Origin: Thermoplasmata archaeon
Lineage (GTDB): Archaea; Thermoplasmatota; Thermoplasmata; Lutacidiplasmatales; UBA184
NCBI GenBank assembly: GCA_021798415.1
Contig: JAJZGO010000028.1
Coordinates: forward strand, 1 to 16,412
Reading direction: 5' to 3'
Length of the DNA stretch: 16,412 bases
Shown piece after piece: positions 1 through 6,701 of this stretch. Positions within the stretch are counted from its first letter, which is position 1; each line of letters starts with the position of its first letter. Under the pieces are notes generated by a model. That model searched no databases. It saw only the letters and a list, made by a program, of their open reading frames with translations, and had not been told where the DNA came from. Both the position numbers and the translations under genes were made by a program.

Positions 1-1005
1 GAGGATGACGGTCGCGCTCGTAAGGCGGGTGTTCATCAGGACCGCGACCGGCGCGGCCCGGGCCGCGCCCATGTACCGGCGCGCGACGGGGTAGACCCCC
101 AGCATCTTGAACGCGGTCGCGGCGACCGCGATCACCAAGAGGATCCACCCGTGGGCCAGCACGAAACCGAGGTCGACCCGGAGCCCGACCGCCAAGAAGT
201 AGAGCGGGACGAACAGCGCGAAGGCGAGCTTGCGGATGTCGCGGAGGAACTCAGCGCCGGCCCACGACGAGAAGAGCAGTCCCATCAGGAAGACGAACAG
301 GATCCCGGGAACCCCGACCAGCGCCGAGAGAAAGGCGAGCACCGCGAGGGAGAACAGGAGCACCCGGGCCGGGACGTTCGAGAACGTGAAGTACCCCGGC
401 CGGTCGCGGGCCGCCCGCGCGATGTACGGCAGGAGGACCGCGGCGATGCCGAGCGCGCCGAGCACGCCGAGGGTGTAGAGGAGGCCGGAGGTCGTGAACA
501 GCGTGGTGAGGGTGATCGACGAGTCCTCCGCGAGATTCACAGCGAGCGTTCCCGCGAGGACGAGACGGCCGAAGGGAAGCCCGGTCAGGTCGTACTGTTG
601 GAGCGTCGTGTAGACGATCGAGATCGACGTGTCGGCGAGGACCGTGGCCCCGATGACGGCGACGAGCAGGGGCGCACGAACGAGAATGTCGAGGACCAGG
701 AACAGTCCGGCGAACGGCACGAGGAACCCCGCGAGCCCGACGGTGAGCGCGCGGACGATGTTCTGGCGGAGGAAAGTCAGGTTCGTCTCGAGGCCCGCGA
801 GGAAGACGATGAACAGGCTGCCGAGGACAAGGATCGAGGCCGTGCCGTTCGGGAGGCCGAACCCGGCGACGGCGACGAGCGCGATCCCGGCGAGGATCTC
901 GAGGGCCGTGATCGGCAGGTGGGTCCACCGCGAGACGAGCGCCGTGGCAATGACGGTGCCAAAGACCACCACGAGGTCGAGGTCGAGCGTATTGACCGGG
1001 ACCAT
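1..1005 (-). CDS. Cation/proton antiporter, CPA2/Kef family (C-terminus cut by window edge)
   Basis: This integral membrane protein probably exchanges Na+ or K+ for protons across the cytoplasmic membrane. The reading frame is open from an ATG at 1005 to base 1, giving 335 codons without a stop; the C-terminus lies outside. The sequence is a succession of hydrophobic helices. Antiporter-type motifs are FLAGLETN (residues 69–76), the TM5-like LADTSISIVY (123–132), NLAED (157–161, with E160/D161 as a possible ion-binding acidic pair), FVPLYFLAVGLRVDL (265–279) and MNTRLT (324–329). The NTR segment matches a conserved CPA2 signature. It lies 152 nt downstream of the lipoate ligase gene on the same strand and seems to have its own promoter. 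Family assignment is firm; ion specificity and any C-terminal regulatory domain (TrkA-N) cannot be judged. A link to sulfur oxidation, such as pH control, is only a guess. Confidence 0.85.
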   Translation of the reverse strand, partial: MVPVNTLDLDLVVVFGTVIATALVSRWTHLPITALEILAGIALVAVAGFGLPNGTASILVLGSLFIVFLAGLETNLTFLRQNIVRALTVGLAGFLVPFAGLFLVLDILVRAPLLVAVIGATVLADTSISIVYTTLQQYDLTGLPFGRLVLAGTLAVNLAEDSSITLTTLFTTSGLLYTLGVLGALGIAAVLLPYIARAARDRPGYFTFSNVPARVLLFSLAVLAFLSALVGVPGILFVFLMGLLFSSWAGAEFLRDIRKLAFALFVPLYFLAVGLRVDLGFVLAHGWILLVIAVAATAFKMLGVYPVARRYMGAARAAPVAVLMNTRLTSATVIL

Positions 1006-1030
1006 GGGGGGCGCCTATGGGCGGGACCGG

Positions 1031-1074
1031 GGTTTAAGCGTAGTGGGCGAGGACCCCCGCAAGGTGTCCAAAAA
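1031..1074 (-). promoter_or_regulatory. Putative antiporter promoter, with T-tract ending the upstream operon
   Basis: Within the 152-nt gap 1006–1157, minus-strand reading shows TTTTTGGACA at 1074–1065 and CTTAAACC at about 1039–1031, the only A/T-rich patches in very GC-rich DNA. The second lies about 26–34 nt before the ATG at 1005, where an archaeal TATA box for a nearly leaderless mRNA would be. The T5 run may also end the lipoate ligase transcript. The exact decamer recurs before tusA at 5968–5959. Position and composition support this; function is inferred. Confidence 0.3.
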
Positions 1075-1157
1075 CGGCTCTGTGGGGGCCCCTCGCCCCG
1101 GGATCCGGCCGCGCGCGGTCCGGGCTCTGGGCCCGCAACCCACCGGGGGGCCGCCGC

Positions 1158-2198
1158 TCAATCGAACCGTGCGCTCGTCCGTAGTCGCTCGCCGACCGAA
1201 ACGAACGCCCGGCTTCCGACCTCGAGGGGCTCGAATCGCTCTCCGACGGTACCGGGTTCGATACGATAGGCTTCCCTCAGGGCCGAGCCATCGACGACCG
1301 CGACATCGAACCCGCCGGTCGCGGGGTCGGACCAGACGACCACCCCGTGCGGCCCGGCGATCCGCAGCCGCCGGTCGGGCGCGTCGGGGCGTCGAGGGAC
1401 CGGCGGGATCTCCCGCCAGGCCGGGTCCTCGTGGCGAGGGACCGTCTCGGCGCGGAACCGTTTCTCCTCCGTCGCGGCCGGACGGCCCGGGCGGGCGTCG
1501 ACGAGACCGAGCGCGCGGAGGGCGCCGACCAGCCGGTCTCTCCACGCTCCGTAGGTCGGTATCTCGCCGGCCTCGGCCTCCCAAGAGGAGACCCAGCGCT
1601 CCATCTCCGTCCGGACGATCCGCCGGATCGCCGGGTGCGGGAGCCGGAGAAGGTCCGACATCGCGCGGTGGTCGGCGCAGCCGAGCATGCCGCCGACGAG
1701 CACGTGGGCGTCCGCCCAGTCGCCGCCGGCGTTCCCCGACACCTTCCGTGGGCCGACCACGAGGTCGGAAGGAGGTCGCAGCTCCGCGGGCAGCCCGAGC
1801 TCCCGGGCGGCCCGCACCGGCGCGGCGAGGAGTCGAACGAGGTCGTCCGCCCCGCCCCGGCCCCCTTCCTCGTCCCGGTAGACGAACTGGTAGAACCACT
1901 GGTCGGAATCGAGCCACGTCGTCCCCCCGCCCTCGACCCGTCGAATCACGGGAACGCGACGTCGCGCGAGGAACCCCTCGTCGAGCTCCTCCGCGAACGA
2001 CTGGTGGAAGCCGAGCGAGATGTACGGCGCCGCCGGTTGGGCGGTCAGGAGAGTGTTCGGAACCTCCCCGGCCGCGACGGACTCCGCGACGCTCTCGGCG
2101 AACGCCTGGGCCCGGAGCGGCTCGCACCGCCCGAGGTCAAGGTGCCGCCACACCGCGGGGGAGCGCGCCGGCGGGGGCGTCGGGCGGAGCGCGGTCAA
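1158..2198 (-). CDS. lplA: Lipoate–protein ligase family protein (LplA/sLpl-like)
   Basis: This enzyme should attach lipoate to the specific lysine of a carrier protein, using ATP. The 346-residue product has the biotin/lipoate ligase fold signature RRVEGGGTTWLD (residues 86–97; family pattern RxxGGGxxxxD) and the conserved lysine motif RKVSGNAGG (151–159, K152). A C-terminal extension of about 100 residues follows the catalytic domain, resembling the accessory part of long LplA-type ligases. The start is a TTG at 2198 whose bases overlap the TGA stop of the upstream lipoate-binding protein gene, so the two are translationally coupled. Adjacency to a GcvH-like acceptor and sulfurtransferases points to the dedicated lipoylation route described for sHdr sulfur oxidizers (sLpl type), rather than general 2-oxoacid dehydrogenase maturation. 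The exact subtype needs a phylogeny. It is the last gene of the minus-strand operon. Confidence 0.85.
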   Translation of the reverse strand: MTALRPTPPPARSPAVWRHLDLGRCEPLRAQAFAESVAESVAAGEVPNTLLTAQPAAPYISLGFHQSFAEELDEGFLARRRVPVIRRVEGGGTTWLDSDQWFYQFVYRDEEGGRGGADDLVRLLAAPVRAARELGLPAELRPPSDLVVGPRKVSGNAGGDWADAHVLVGGMLGCADHRAMSDLLRLPHPAIRRIVRTEMERWVSSWEAEAGEIPTYGAWRDRLVGALRALGLVDARPGRPAATEEKRFRAETVPRHEDPAWREIPPVPRRPDAPDRRLRIAGPHGVVVWSDPATGGFDVAVVDGSALREAYRIEPGTVGERFEPLEVGSRAFVSVGERLRTSARFD

Positions 2199-2578
2199 CG
2201 GGAGGTCCCGGACCCGGCCGCGAACGCCCCCGGGTCCCGGGGGCGCAGCCGATAAAGCCAGCCCGCGCCGTACGGATCATGGTTGACGAGCCCCGGGTCG
2301 CGCTCGACCTCCGCGTTGGCCCCGACGACCGTTCCGTCGACCGGGAGCCCGAGATGGCCGACCCACTTTTCCGATTCGAGCGATATCGCCGCCTCGCCGG
2401 CGCGGTACGACCGGCCGACCTCGGGTCCCCGGTAGTGCGCGAGCGGCCCGGCCCGCCGTTGCGCCGAGTCGGTGAGGCCCACGACGAACGTGCCGTCGGC
2501 CTCCTCCCGATACCAAAGGTCGGGGCCGATCGCGCAAACGCCGGAGCCGGGGGACGGGCCTAGCGGTGCCGACGACAT
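2195..2578 (-). CDS. lbpA: GcvH-like lipoate-binding protein (LbpA)
   Basis: This 127-residue protein is a small lipoyl carrier related to glycine cleavage H protein. The signature SLESEKWVGHLGLPVDG (residues 66–82) carries the lysine expected to be lipoylated (K71), followed by the typical GcvH tail VNHDPYGAGWLYRL (98–111). No glycine cleavage P- or T-protein gene is nearby. Instead it sits between a DUF1641 gene (9 nt upstream) and a lipoate ligase gene (overlapping downstream), in an operon with TusA and DsrE-like sulfurtransferases. That context is the one known for LbpA proteins of the sHdr pathway, where the lipoate arm carries sulfur intermediates during oxidation to sulfite. The fold and lipoylation site are read directly; the sulfur role is inferred from context. 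A true GcvH is the alternative. A short Ala/Gly/Ser-rich tail follows residue 112. Confidence 0.85.
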   Translation of the reverse strand: MSSAPLGPSPGSGVCAIGPDLWYREEADGTFVVGLTDSAQRRAGPLAHYRGPEVGRSYRAGEAAISLESEKWVGHLGLPVDGTVVGANAEVERDPGLVNHDPYGAGWLYRLRPRDPGAFAAGSGTSR

Positions 2579-2587
2579 CCGGGGCGC

Positions 2588-3283
2588 CTAGCGCGGGACC
2601 GCGGGGCCCGACGAGCGACCCAACTGCTTCAAGAGGAGCAGCATCACCTTGACGCCGCGTTGAGTGTCGGGGTCCCGCAGCGCCCGTCCGAGCGCGAAGA
2701 CCCCGCCGACGTCGGGCATGTCGGCGAGCGCGCGCTCGCGACTCGCCGCGTCGCCGACGACGGTCGTCGAATCGGAGAGCATCCCGAGGAGCGGGCCCGC
2801 CTTCACCGCCGCGTGGACGAGCGGCTCGATCTCGGACTTCGGAGGCAGCGACTCGACGAACTGGATCCAACCGATCGCGCTCGCGCCCGCGTGGCCGACC
2901 ATCTGGTCGGTCGTCGCCTGGGCGACGCCGACGAGGCCCTCCGCGAGGGTGACGAGGGTCTCGAGCGCGCCGGTCTCCTTCCACTCGGCGATCCGGTCGA
3001 TGAGGTAGACGATCGCTTCGCGCCTCTTCTCGTCCTGCGCGACCCAGTCGAGGAGCGAGAGCGCGCCGATGAGGGTCGTGCCGGCGGAGGCGAGCATCCG
3101 GTCGGTGATGGCGTCGCTGACGCCGACCGCGCCTTCCGCGAGCGAGAAGAGCCGGTCGAGGGTCCCGTCGGCCTGCCAGCGCGCGAGGCGCTCGGCGAGC
3201 GAGGCGAGCGCGGCGACGGACTCCATCCCCGGCGGAGGCGCGGGAGGCGAGGTCGGGGCCGCGGTTGCGGGGGGAGACGGCAT
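2588..3283 (-). CDS. DUF1641 family protein with internal duplication
   Basis: The 231-residue product ends in the recognisable DUF1641 block GVFALGRALRDPDTQRG (residues 194–210) followed by VKVMLLLLKQLG. DUF1641 proteins are often encoded beside SQR-like flavoproteins in archaea and bacteria; their biochemical role is unknown, and a partner or membrane-anchoring role is a common guess. Here it lies 13 nt downstream of the SQR-like gene. Residues 33–81 and 98–146 are two copies of the same unit (about 20 of 49 positions identical, including LAEGxVGV and a TxD-x-M core), so the protein arose by tandem duplication. The first 19 residues are Pro/Ala-rich and probably disordered. The ATG at 3283 is preceded by GGGGG about 8 nt upstream; an internal ATG at residue 20 is a possible alternative start. 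Confidence 0.85.
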   Translation of the reverse strand: MPSPPATAAPTSPPAPPPGMESVAALASLAERLARWQADGTLDRLFSLAEGAVGVSDAITDRMLASAGTTLIGALSLLDWVAQDEKRREAIVYLIDRIAEWKETGALETLVTLAEGLVGVAQATTDQMVGHAGASAIGWIQFVESLPPKSEIEPLVHAAVKAGPLLGMLSDSTTVVGDAASRERALADMPDVGGVFALGRALRDPDTQRGVKVMLLLLKQLGRSSGPAVPR

Positions 3284-3296
3284 CGGCGGTGCCCCC

Positions 3297-4442
3297 CTAG
3301 AACAGCGCCCGCGCCGTGAGGTCCCAGTACGTGCGGTTGTAGATCACTTTGTTCCAGTAGTGCGCGAACGACGGCGTCGGCGGGTGGGGCGGGTGGAGGT
3401 AGTCGAACTTGATGTACGTCGCCTGCGCGAGACCGGTCATGATCCAGCAGTAGACCCGGCCCTCGTAGCGGGTGGTCGGTGCCTCCCCACGGATCATGGA
3501 CGCCACGTTGTGCGTGACGGCCTCGGCCTCGTAGTCGGCGGTCGACCCGGCCTTCGAGATCGGGATGTTGGTCGCGTCGCCCAGCACGAAGATGTTCTCC
3601 TTGCCTTCGGCACGTAGGAGGTAGCGATCCGTCGGGATCCAGTTGCCCTTGTCGCCGAGACCCGACGTCCCGACGAAGTCCGCGCCGCGATGCGGCGGGA
3701 TCGCGATCAGGAGGTCGTACGGGATCGTCTCGCCCTCGACCCCCTTGATCGTCTTCGCGGCCGGGTCGATCTTGTCGACGTTGAACGGCACGTGGATGGT
3801 CACGCCCCGCTCGCCCATGAGGCGCTGCATCGGCTGGGCGACCGTGTCGATCCCGAAGACCTTCGGGATCGGGTACGTGTAGTGGATCTCGCTCTTGTCG
3901 CGGATCCCCTGGCTGCGCAGGAAGTCGTCCAGCATGAACGTCACCTCGAGGGGGGCGACGGGGCACTTGTACGGCATGCCGGCGACCGAGACGACGATCT
4001 TTCCGCCCTTGAAGTCGTGGAGCGCCGCCCGGAGCTTCTGGGCGTTCGCGAGGTCGTAGAAGCTGTGCGCCCCCTCGACGAACCCCGGCGTGAGCTCGGG
4101 GTGGATGACGGAGCCGCTCGCGATGACGAGGATGTCGTACGGGAGTTCCTTGCCGCCCTTCACGACGACCTTGTTGGCGGCGGAATCGACCTTCTCGACC
4201 TCCCCCTTCACGAGCTGGATCGACTTGTGCAGGAGCTGGGCTTCGTCCCGACGCGTCTCCTCCGGCCGCATCTTCTCGAAGACGACCATGAGATACCCCG
4301 GCTGGTAGGCGTGGATCCCTTCCCGGTCGATGAGCTGGATCTGGACCTGACCCGTGGCGACCTCCCCTTCGAGCGCCTTGCGAATCCGGTTCGCCACCGT
4401 CGTTCCGCCGATGCCTCCTCCCAAGATCACGACACGCTTCAC
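3297..4442 (-). CDS. Sulfide:quinone oxidoreductase-like FAD flavoprotein
   Basis: This 381-residue pyridine nucleotide-disulfide oxidoreductase-fold protein belongs to the sulfide:quinone oxidoreductase/flavocytochrome c sulfide dehydrogenase group. The N-terminus VVILGGGIGG (residues 4–13) is the FAD dinucleotide-binding loop and NIFVLGDATN (283–292) the second FAD contact. The only two cysteines, C160 in MPYKCPVAP and C332 in RVYCWIMTG, fall where SQR places its redox-active pair, which takes up sulfide sulfur as a bound polysulfide chain. The predicted reaction is sulfide oxidation to sulfane sulfur with electrons to quinone, but other persulfide-handling activities are possible. The start is a GTG at 4442 with GGGGGAG about 8 nt upstream; the TTG/ATG alternatives lack this. 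It sits between tusA (18 nt upstream) and DUF1641, so released sulfane sulfur could pass straight to TusA. Confidence 0.88.
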   Translation of the reverse strand: MKRVVILGGGIGGTTVANRIRKALEGEVATGQVQIQLIDREGIHAYQPGYLMVVFEKMRPEETRRDEAQLLHKSIQLVKGEVEKVDSAANKVVVKGGKELPYDILVIASGSVIHPELTPGFVEGAHSFYDLANAQKLRAALHDFKGGKIVVSVAGMPYKCPVAPLEVTFMLDDFLRSQGIRDKSEIHYTYPIPKVFGIDTVAQPMQRLMGERGVTIHVPFNVDKIDPAAKTIKGVEGETIPYDLLIAIPPHRGADFVGTSGLGDKGNWIPTDRYLLRAEGKENIFVLGDATNIPISKAGSTADYEAEAVTHNVASMIRGEAPTTRYEGRVYCWIMTGLAQATYIKFDYLHPPHPPTPSFAHYWNKVIYNRTYWDLTARALF

Positions 4443-4460
4443 TGCTCTTCTCCCCCTCGT

Positions 4461-4733
4461 TCACTCGTGCGACTTACGGACAATGTACCGGTCGTACCCG
4501 GTCTCGGACCGGACCTCGACCAGCTGGTGACCGGCCTTTTCGAGCCACATCGGAACGTCCTTGCGGGACCCCTCGTCGTTCGACAGGAGCTCGAACTCGG
4601 TGCCGACGGGCTCTTCCTTGATCACGCGGACCAGCTCCATCAGCGGGCCGGGACACCAGCTCCCGCGGGCGTCCACGACCATCCGGCTCGGAGGCGCGGA
4701 GGAAGTCGTCGGTGCGTTCGCGCTCCCGCTCAT
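4461..4733 (-). CDS. tusA: TusA-family sulfur carrier protein (copy 2)
   Basis: This 90-residue cytoplasmic protein carries sulfur as a persulfide on a single cysteine. The core begins at VVDARGSWCPGPLMEL (residues 19–34), with the family CPxP motif and carrier cysteine C27, then the βαβ SirA/TusA fold to the C-terminus. An 18-residue Ser/Pro/Ala-rich tail precedes the core, unlike the compact copy at 5669–5905. The ATG at 4733 overlaps the stop of the upstream DsrE2-like gene as ATGA, which fixes the start; a longer open frame upstream runs through that gene and is rejected. It lies directly before the SQR-like gene, a natural source of sulfane sulfur. Family assignment is firm; donor and acceptor identities are inferred. 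Confidence 0.9.
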   Translation of the reverse strand: MSGSANAPTTSSAPPSRMVVDARGSWCPGPLMELVRVIKEEPVGTEFELLSNDEGSRKDVPMWLEKAGHQLVEVRSETGYDRYIVRKSHE

Positions 4734-5167
4734 ACGAAGTAGCTCACGTCGGCAGAGCGCGTCCGGTCGATGAAGGTTGCGACGCCGGTCACGCCGTCCA
4801 CGAGCGGGTCCAGGTCCGCCTTCGTGAGGCCCATCATCTCCATCGACTGGGAGCAGGCGAAGATGTGGAGCTCCCCGATCGACTTCGCCATCTCGAGGAT
4901 CGCCTTCCACGAGGGCGCCTTCGGCGCGTTGAGGGCCCGCGAGAGCCGGGCGCCCTCTTCGCCGTGGCCCGGGCTCACCTCGGGGGGCGGTGCCGAGGCC
5001 CGCTTCTTGAACGCCATCAGGCCCCAGTAGCTCGCGAAGACGTCGACCCGGAACCCGAGCGCGAGCGCCCCGCTCACGAGCGTGGCGAACGGGAGGAGCT
5101 TGTCGTCCGAGCTCTCCGTCAGCACGATCGCCATTTGCTCGGTCGGAGGGGCCGCCGGGGTGGACAT
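4730..5167 (-). CDS. DsrE2-like (DsrE/F-fold) sulfurtransferase, copy B
   Basis: The 145-residue product belongs to the DsrE/F superfamily, closest in appearance to the DrsE_2 (DsrE2) group. Its core block is IFACSQSMEMMGLTKADL (residues 102–119), containing the single cysteine C105, the expected persulfide site. The N-terminal strand and Ser-rich turn MAIVLTESSDDKLLPF (12–27) and the segment VDVFASYWGL (41–50) match the family's nucleotide-like α/β fold. A loop of about 30 residues (57–84) is Pro/Gly-rich. It lacks obvious membrane helices. It follows the paralogous gene at 5187–5642 by 19 nt and overlaps tusA copy 2. In sHdr-type sulfur oxidizers DsrE and TusA proteins exchange sulfane sulfur and deliver it to the oxidation machinery; that is the inferred role here. 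Confidence 0.85.
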   Translation of the reverse strand: MSTPAAPPTEQMAIVLTESSDDKLLPFATLVSGALALGFRVDVFASYWGLMAFKKRASAPPPEVSPGHGEEGARLSRALNAPKAPSWKAILEMAKSIGELHIFACSQSMEMMGLTKADLDPLVDGVTGVATFIDRTRSADVSYFV

Positions 5168-5186
5168 CGGCCCCTCCCCCTCTCCC

Positions 5187-5642
5187 TTAGATGAAGAGGG
5201 TCAGCGCGTCCGGGCGAGCGGCGAACTCGAGGTAGGTGCTCGCTCCGATCACGTCGTCGACCTCGTTGACGAGGTTCGCCTTCGTCAGGCCGAACATGTC
5301 CATCGTCGGCGAGCAGGCGTGGATGTGCACGCCGGCCTCCTTCGCCTGGTGCATGAACGCCTCGATCGTCGGGAACTTCGCCGCGATCGCCTTCTGCATC
5401 TCGGGCGGGAAGACGTCCATCGACTTCTTCCGGCCCTCGGAGGTCAACAGCTGCATCCCCCAGAACGTGAAGTAGATGTGCGCGTCCATCCCGAGCGCCC
5501 GCGCCGTGGTGGCGAGGATCAGCGTCGGATACGCCATGTCCGCGCCGCCCTTCGACAGCACGAGGAAGAGCGACTTCTTCCCCTCCTGCTTCGCGTGCTC
5601 GATCGTCTCGCTCGCTCGTCCCGCGGCCACTCCTGTCGTCAT
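5187..5642 (-). CDS. DsrE2-like (DsrE/F-fold) sulfurtransferase, copy A
   Basis: This 151-residue protein is a paralogue of its downstream neighbour. The shared block is IHACSPTMDMFGLTKANL (residues 107–124) with the only cysteine, C110, as the likely persulfide carrier. FLVLSKGGADMAYPTLILAT (26–45) and AHIYFTFWGMQLL (54–66) correspond to the family's first strand-helix unit and the conserved F/Y-x-F/S-W-G segment. The central region 67–95 differs from copy B and is charged rather than Pro-rich, so the two are unlikely to be redundant. The ATG at 5642 has a GAGG-type ribosome-binding site, and tusA copy 1 ends 26 nt upstream. Sulfur transfer between TusA and this protein is inferred from family knowledge. 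Confidence 0.87.
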   Translation of the reverse strand: MTTGVAAGRASETIEHAKQEGKKSLFLVLSKGGADMAYPTLILATTARALGMDAHIYFTFWGMQLLTSEGRKKSMDVFPPEMQKAIAAKFPTIEAFMHQAKEAGVHIHACSPTMDMFGLTKANLVNEVDDVIGASTYLEFAARPDALTLFI

Positions 5643-5668
5643 AGTTCCTCTTCGTTCCTCCCTTGGCG

Positions 5669-5905
5669 CTACTTGTGCTCCAGGACGAACCGGTACGTTC
5701 CCCCGCTCTCGGCGTTCTCGCGCAGCGGGTGACCCGTGCGCTTGGAGAACGCCACGAAATCCGAGGGGGCGGCCGGGTCGTCCGCGAGAACCTCGAGCTT
5801 CTGACCCGTGTGGAGGGTCTCGATCATCTGGCTCGCCTTGAGGATCGGCATCGGACAGAACAGGCCACGCGCATCCAAGCGTGCGATCGATTGAGCTTCG
5901 CTCAT
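5669..5905 (-). CDS. tusA: TusA-family sulfur carrier protein (copy 1)
   Basis: This 78-residue protein is a compact TusA of normal family length. The motif RLDARGLFCPMPILKAS (residues 9–25) contains the CPxP carrier cysteine C17; the rest, through FVAFSKRTGHPL (50–61) and a final β-strand, covers the complete SirA/TusA fold. It is the first gene of the eight-gene minus-strand sulfur operon. I chose the ATG at 5905 because GGGAG lies about 10 nt upstream and the product matches family length. A TTG at 5965 would add 20 basic residues, but that stretch looks like promoter and T-tract DNA. It should pass sulfane sulfur among rhodanese-, DsrE- or SQR-type donors and the oxidation complex. Confidence 0.92.
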   Translation of the reverse strand: MSEAQSIARLDARGLFCPMPILKASQMIETLHTGQKLEVLADDPAAPSDFVAFSKRTGHPLRENAESGGTYRFVLEHK

Positions 5906-5915
5906 AACGGCAAAC

Positions 5916-5963
5916 TCCCTGGCGGCGGATGTCGTCTTCGCTATTTTGTCTTTACGTTTGTCC
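5916..5963 (-). promoter_or_regulatory. Putative promoter and ribosome-binding site of the tusA–lplA operon
   Basis: The 107-nt gap 5906–6012 holds the only A/T-rich DNA of this neighbourhood. Minus-strand reading shows TTGGACAA (5966–5959), GACAAAATAG (about 5950–5941) and GGGAG (5920–5916). The A-rich block ends about 36 nt before the ATG, compatible with a TATA-like element and a short leader. TTGGACAA recurs before aprB at 10761–10768. Promoter function is inferred. Confidence 0.4.
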
Positions 5964-5987
5964 AAAAAGACGCCGACCGCCTCGGCG
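5964..5987 (-). terminator. Putative intrinsic terminator of the mrp–dsrEFH operon
   Basis: On the minus strand, 26 nt past the last stop of the upstream operon, a perfect 6-bp stem CGCCGA/TCGGCG (5987–5982 and 5976–5971) with a 5-nt loop is followed by TCTTTTT. A 12-bp palindrome CCCCGGCCGGGG (5993–6004) precedes it. Stem plus T-tract is a classical intrinsic terminator shape; a T-tract alone would serve in an archaeon. The T-tract runs into the next operon's putative promoter. Confidence 0.5.
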
Positions 5988-6012
5988 GCCCTCCCCGGCC
6001 GGGGCGACGGGC

Positions 6013-6375
6013 TCAGGGAACGAGGTCGCGGCGCTCGACGATCGCCGCCTTGGGGACCGTAAGCACGTTGCGGTAGGCCGGAAAGAGGTCGGCGCCGTAC
6101 CGCCCTGCGAGCTCGGGGTTCTCCGGACCGAACGCGACCTCGCCGAGCGCGAGGAACTCCTCGTCCTCCCGGAGGACCACGCCGGCGGCGTGGAAGACCG
6201 GGCCCGGGAACCGCTCGGGCCGATCCGGGAACTCGAGCGGGTTCGGGTCGCGGTATCGGATGTAGGCGACCCGGACGACCGGCGGCCCGCTCGGCGCGTC
6301 CGGGTCCGCCGGCCCGGGGCGACGGGAAGTGACCATCGGCAACGGGACGAACGGGTGAGGCGGGGTCTCGTTCAT
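6013..6375 (-). CDS. Uncharacterised 120-residue protein at the end of the dsrEFH operon
   Basis: I do not recognise this protein. The ATG at 6375 overlaps the stop of the DsrH-like gene as ATGA, and coding continues without a stop to 6013, which supports a real, translationally coupled gene. The first 30 residues are Pro-rich and probably flexible. The remainder looks like a small α/β domain, with strands VVRVAYIRYRD (33–43), GPVFHAAGVVL (58–68) and NVLTVPKAAIV (103–113) and the acidic stretch REDEEFLALGEVAFG (69–83). It has no cysteine, membrane helix or signal peptide. Its place as last gene of a TusBCD/DsrEFH operon suggests an accessory role in sulfur relay, but no function can be read from the sequence. 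Confidence 0.7.
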   Translation of the reverse strand: MNETPPHPFVPLPMVTSRRPGPADPDAPSGPPVVRVAYIRYRDPNPLEFPDRPERFPGPVFHAAGVVLREDEEFLALGEVAFGPENPELAGRYGADLFPAYRNVLTVPKAAIVERRDLVP

Positions 6376-6701
6376 GGGAACTGGATCACCCGCTTCGCGC
6401 TCATGAGCCCGTGGACGAGCTCCGACGCGGAGACCGTCCGAACAGGAATCCCGACCGGGCCCGCTCGTACCCCCCGGCCCCGGGCGTCGTCCTCGAGCAG
6501 CCAGAGCTCGCCGGGCGGGCCGTCGGCCCCCGCCGGCCCCTCGGCGTCGTAGCTCGCCGTGCCGAGCAGAACCGTGGCGAAGCTCTCGCCTCGCTCGGCG
6601 AGCCTTCGGCGCACGGCCGCTAGCACTCCCCGCTCTTCGGGGGAGATCGCTCCCTGGCGTACGAGGAGCCAGTCGGGTGCGCCGGTCGTATCGGGGGTCA
6701 C
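6372..6701 (-). CDS. dsrH: DsrH/TusB-like protein
   Basis: The 109-residue product is assigned to DsrH/TusB from gene order (third of a DsrE–DsrF–DsrH series) and faint sequence resemblance: ELWLLEDDARGRGV (residues 65–78) fits the family's strand, aspartate and 'ARG' segment, and SELVHGLMSAKRVIQF (93–108) fits its C-terminal tryptophan/phenylalanine-ended strand. In DsrEFH and TusBCD, this subunit completes an α2β2γ2 hexamer that moves sulfane sulfur. It has no cysteine, so it lacks the conserved DsrH cysteine and could only be structural. The start overlaps the end of the DsrF-like gene (ATGA at 6701–6698). The residue 48–64 region is a Gly/Pro-rich insertion. The assignment is moderate; a novel DsrE-fold paralogue is the alternative. 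Confidence 0.65.
   Translation of the reverse strand: MTPDTTGAPDWLLVRQGAISPEERGVLAAVRRRLAERGESFATVLLGTASYDAEGPAGADGPPGELWLLEDDARGRGVRAGPVGIPVRTVSASELVHGLMSAKRVIQFP

Noticed and set aside
629..2563. Plus-strand open frame of 644 codons
   Set aside because: Arg/Pro/Gly-rich low-complexity translation antisense to the antiporter and lipoate genes, both of which have clear family motifs; a GC-driven shadow frame.
2803..4464. Minus-strand open frame of 553 codons across the SQR-like and DUF1641 genes
   Set aside because: Same strand but another frame; its translation is charged and low-complexity, while the alternate frames give recognised proteins.
4734..4910. N-terminal extension of tusA copy 2
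   Set aside because: It runs through the DsrE2-like gene in another frame; the ATGA overlap at 4733 gives a standard start.
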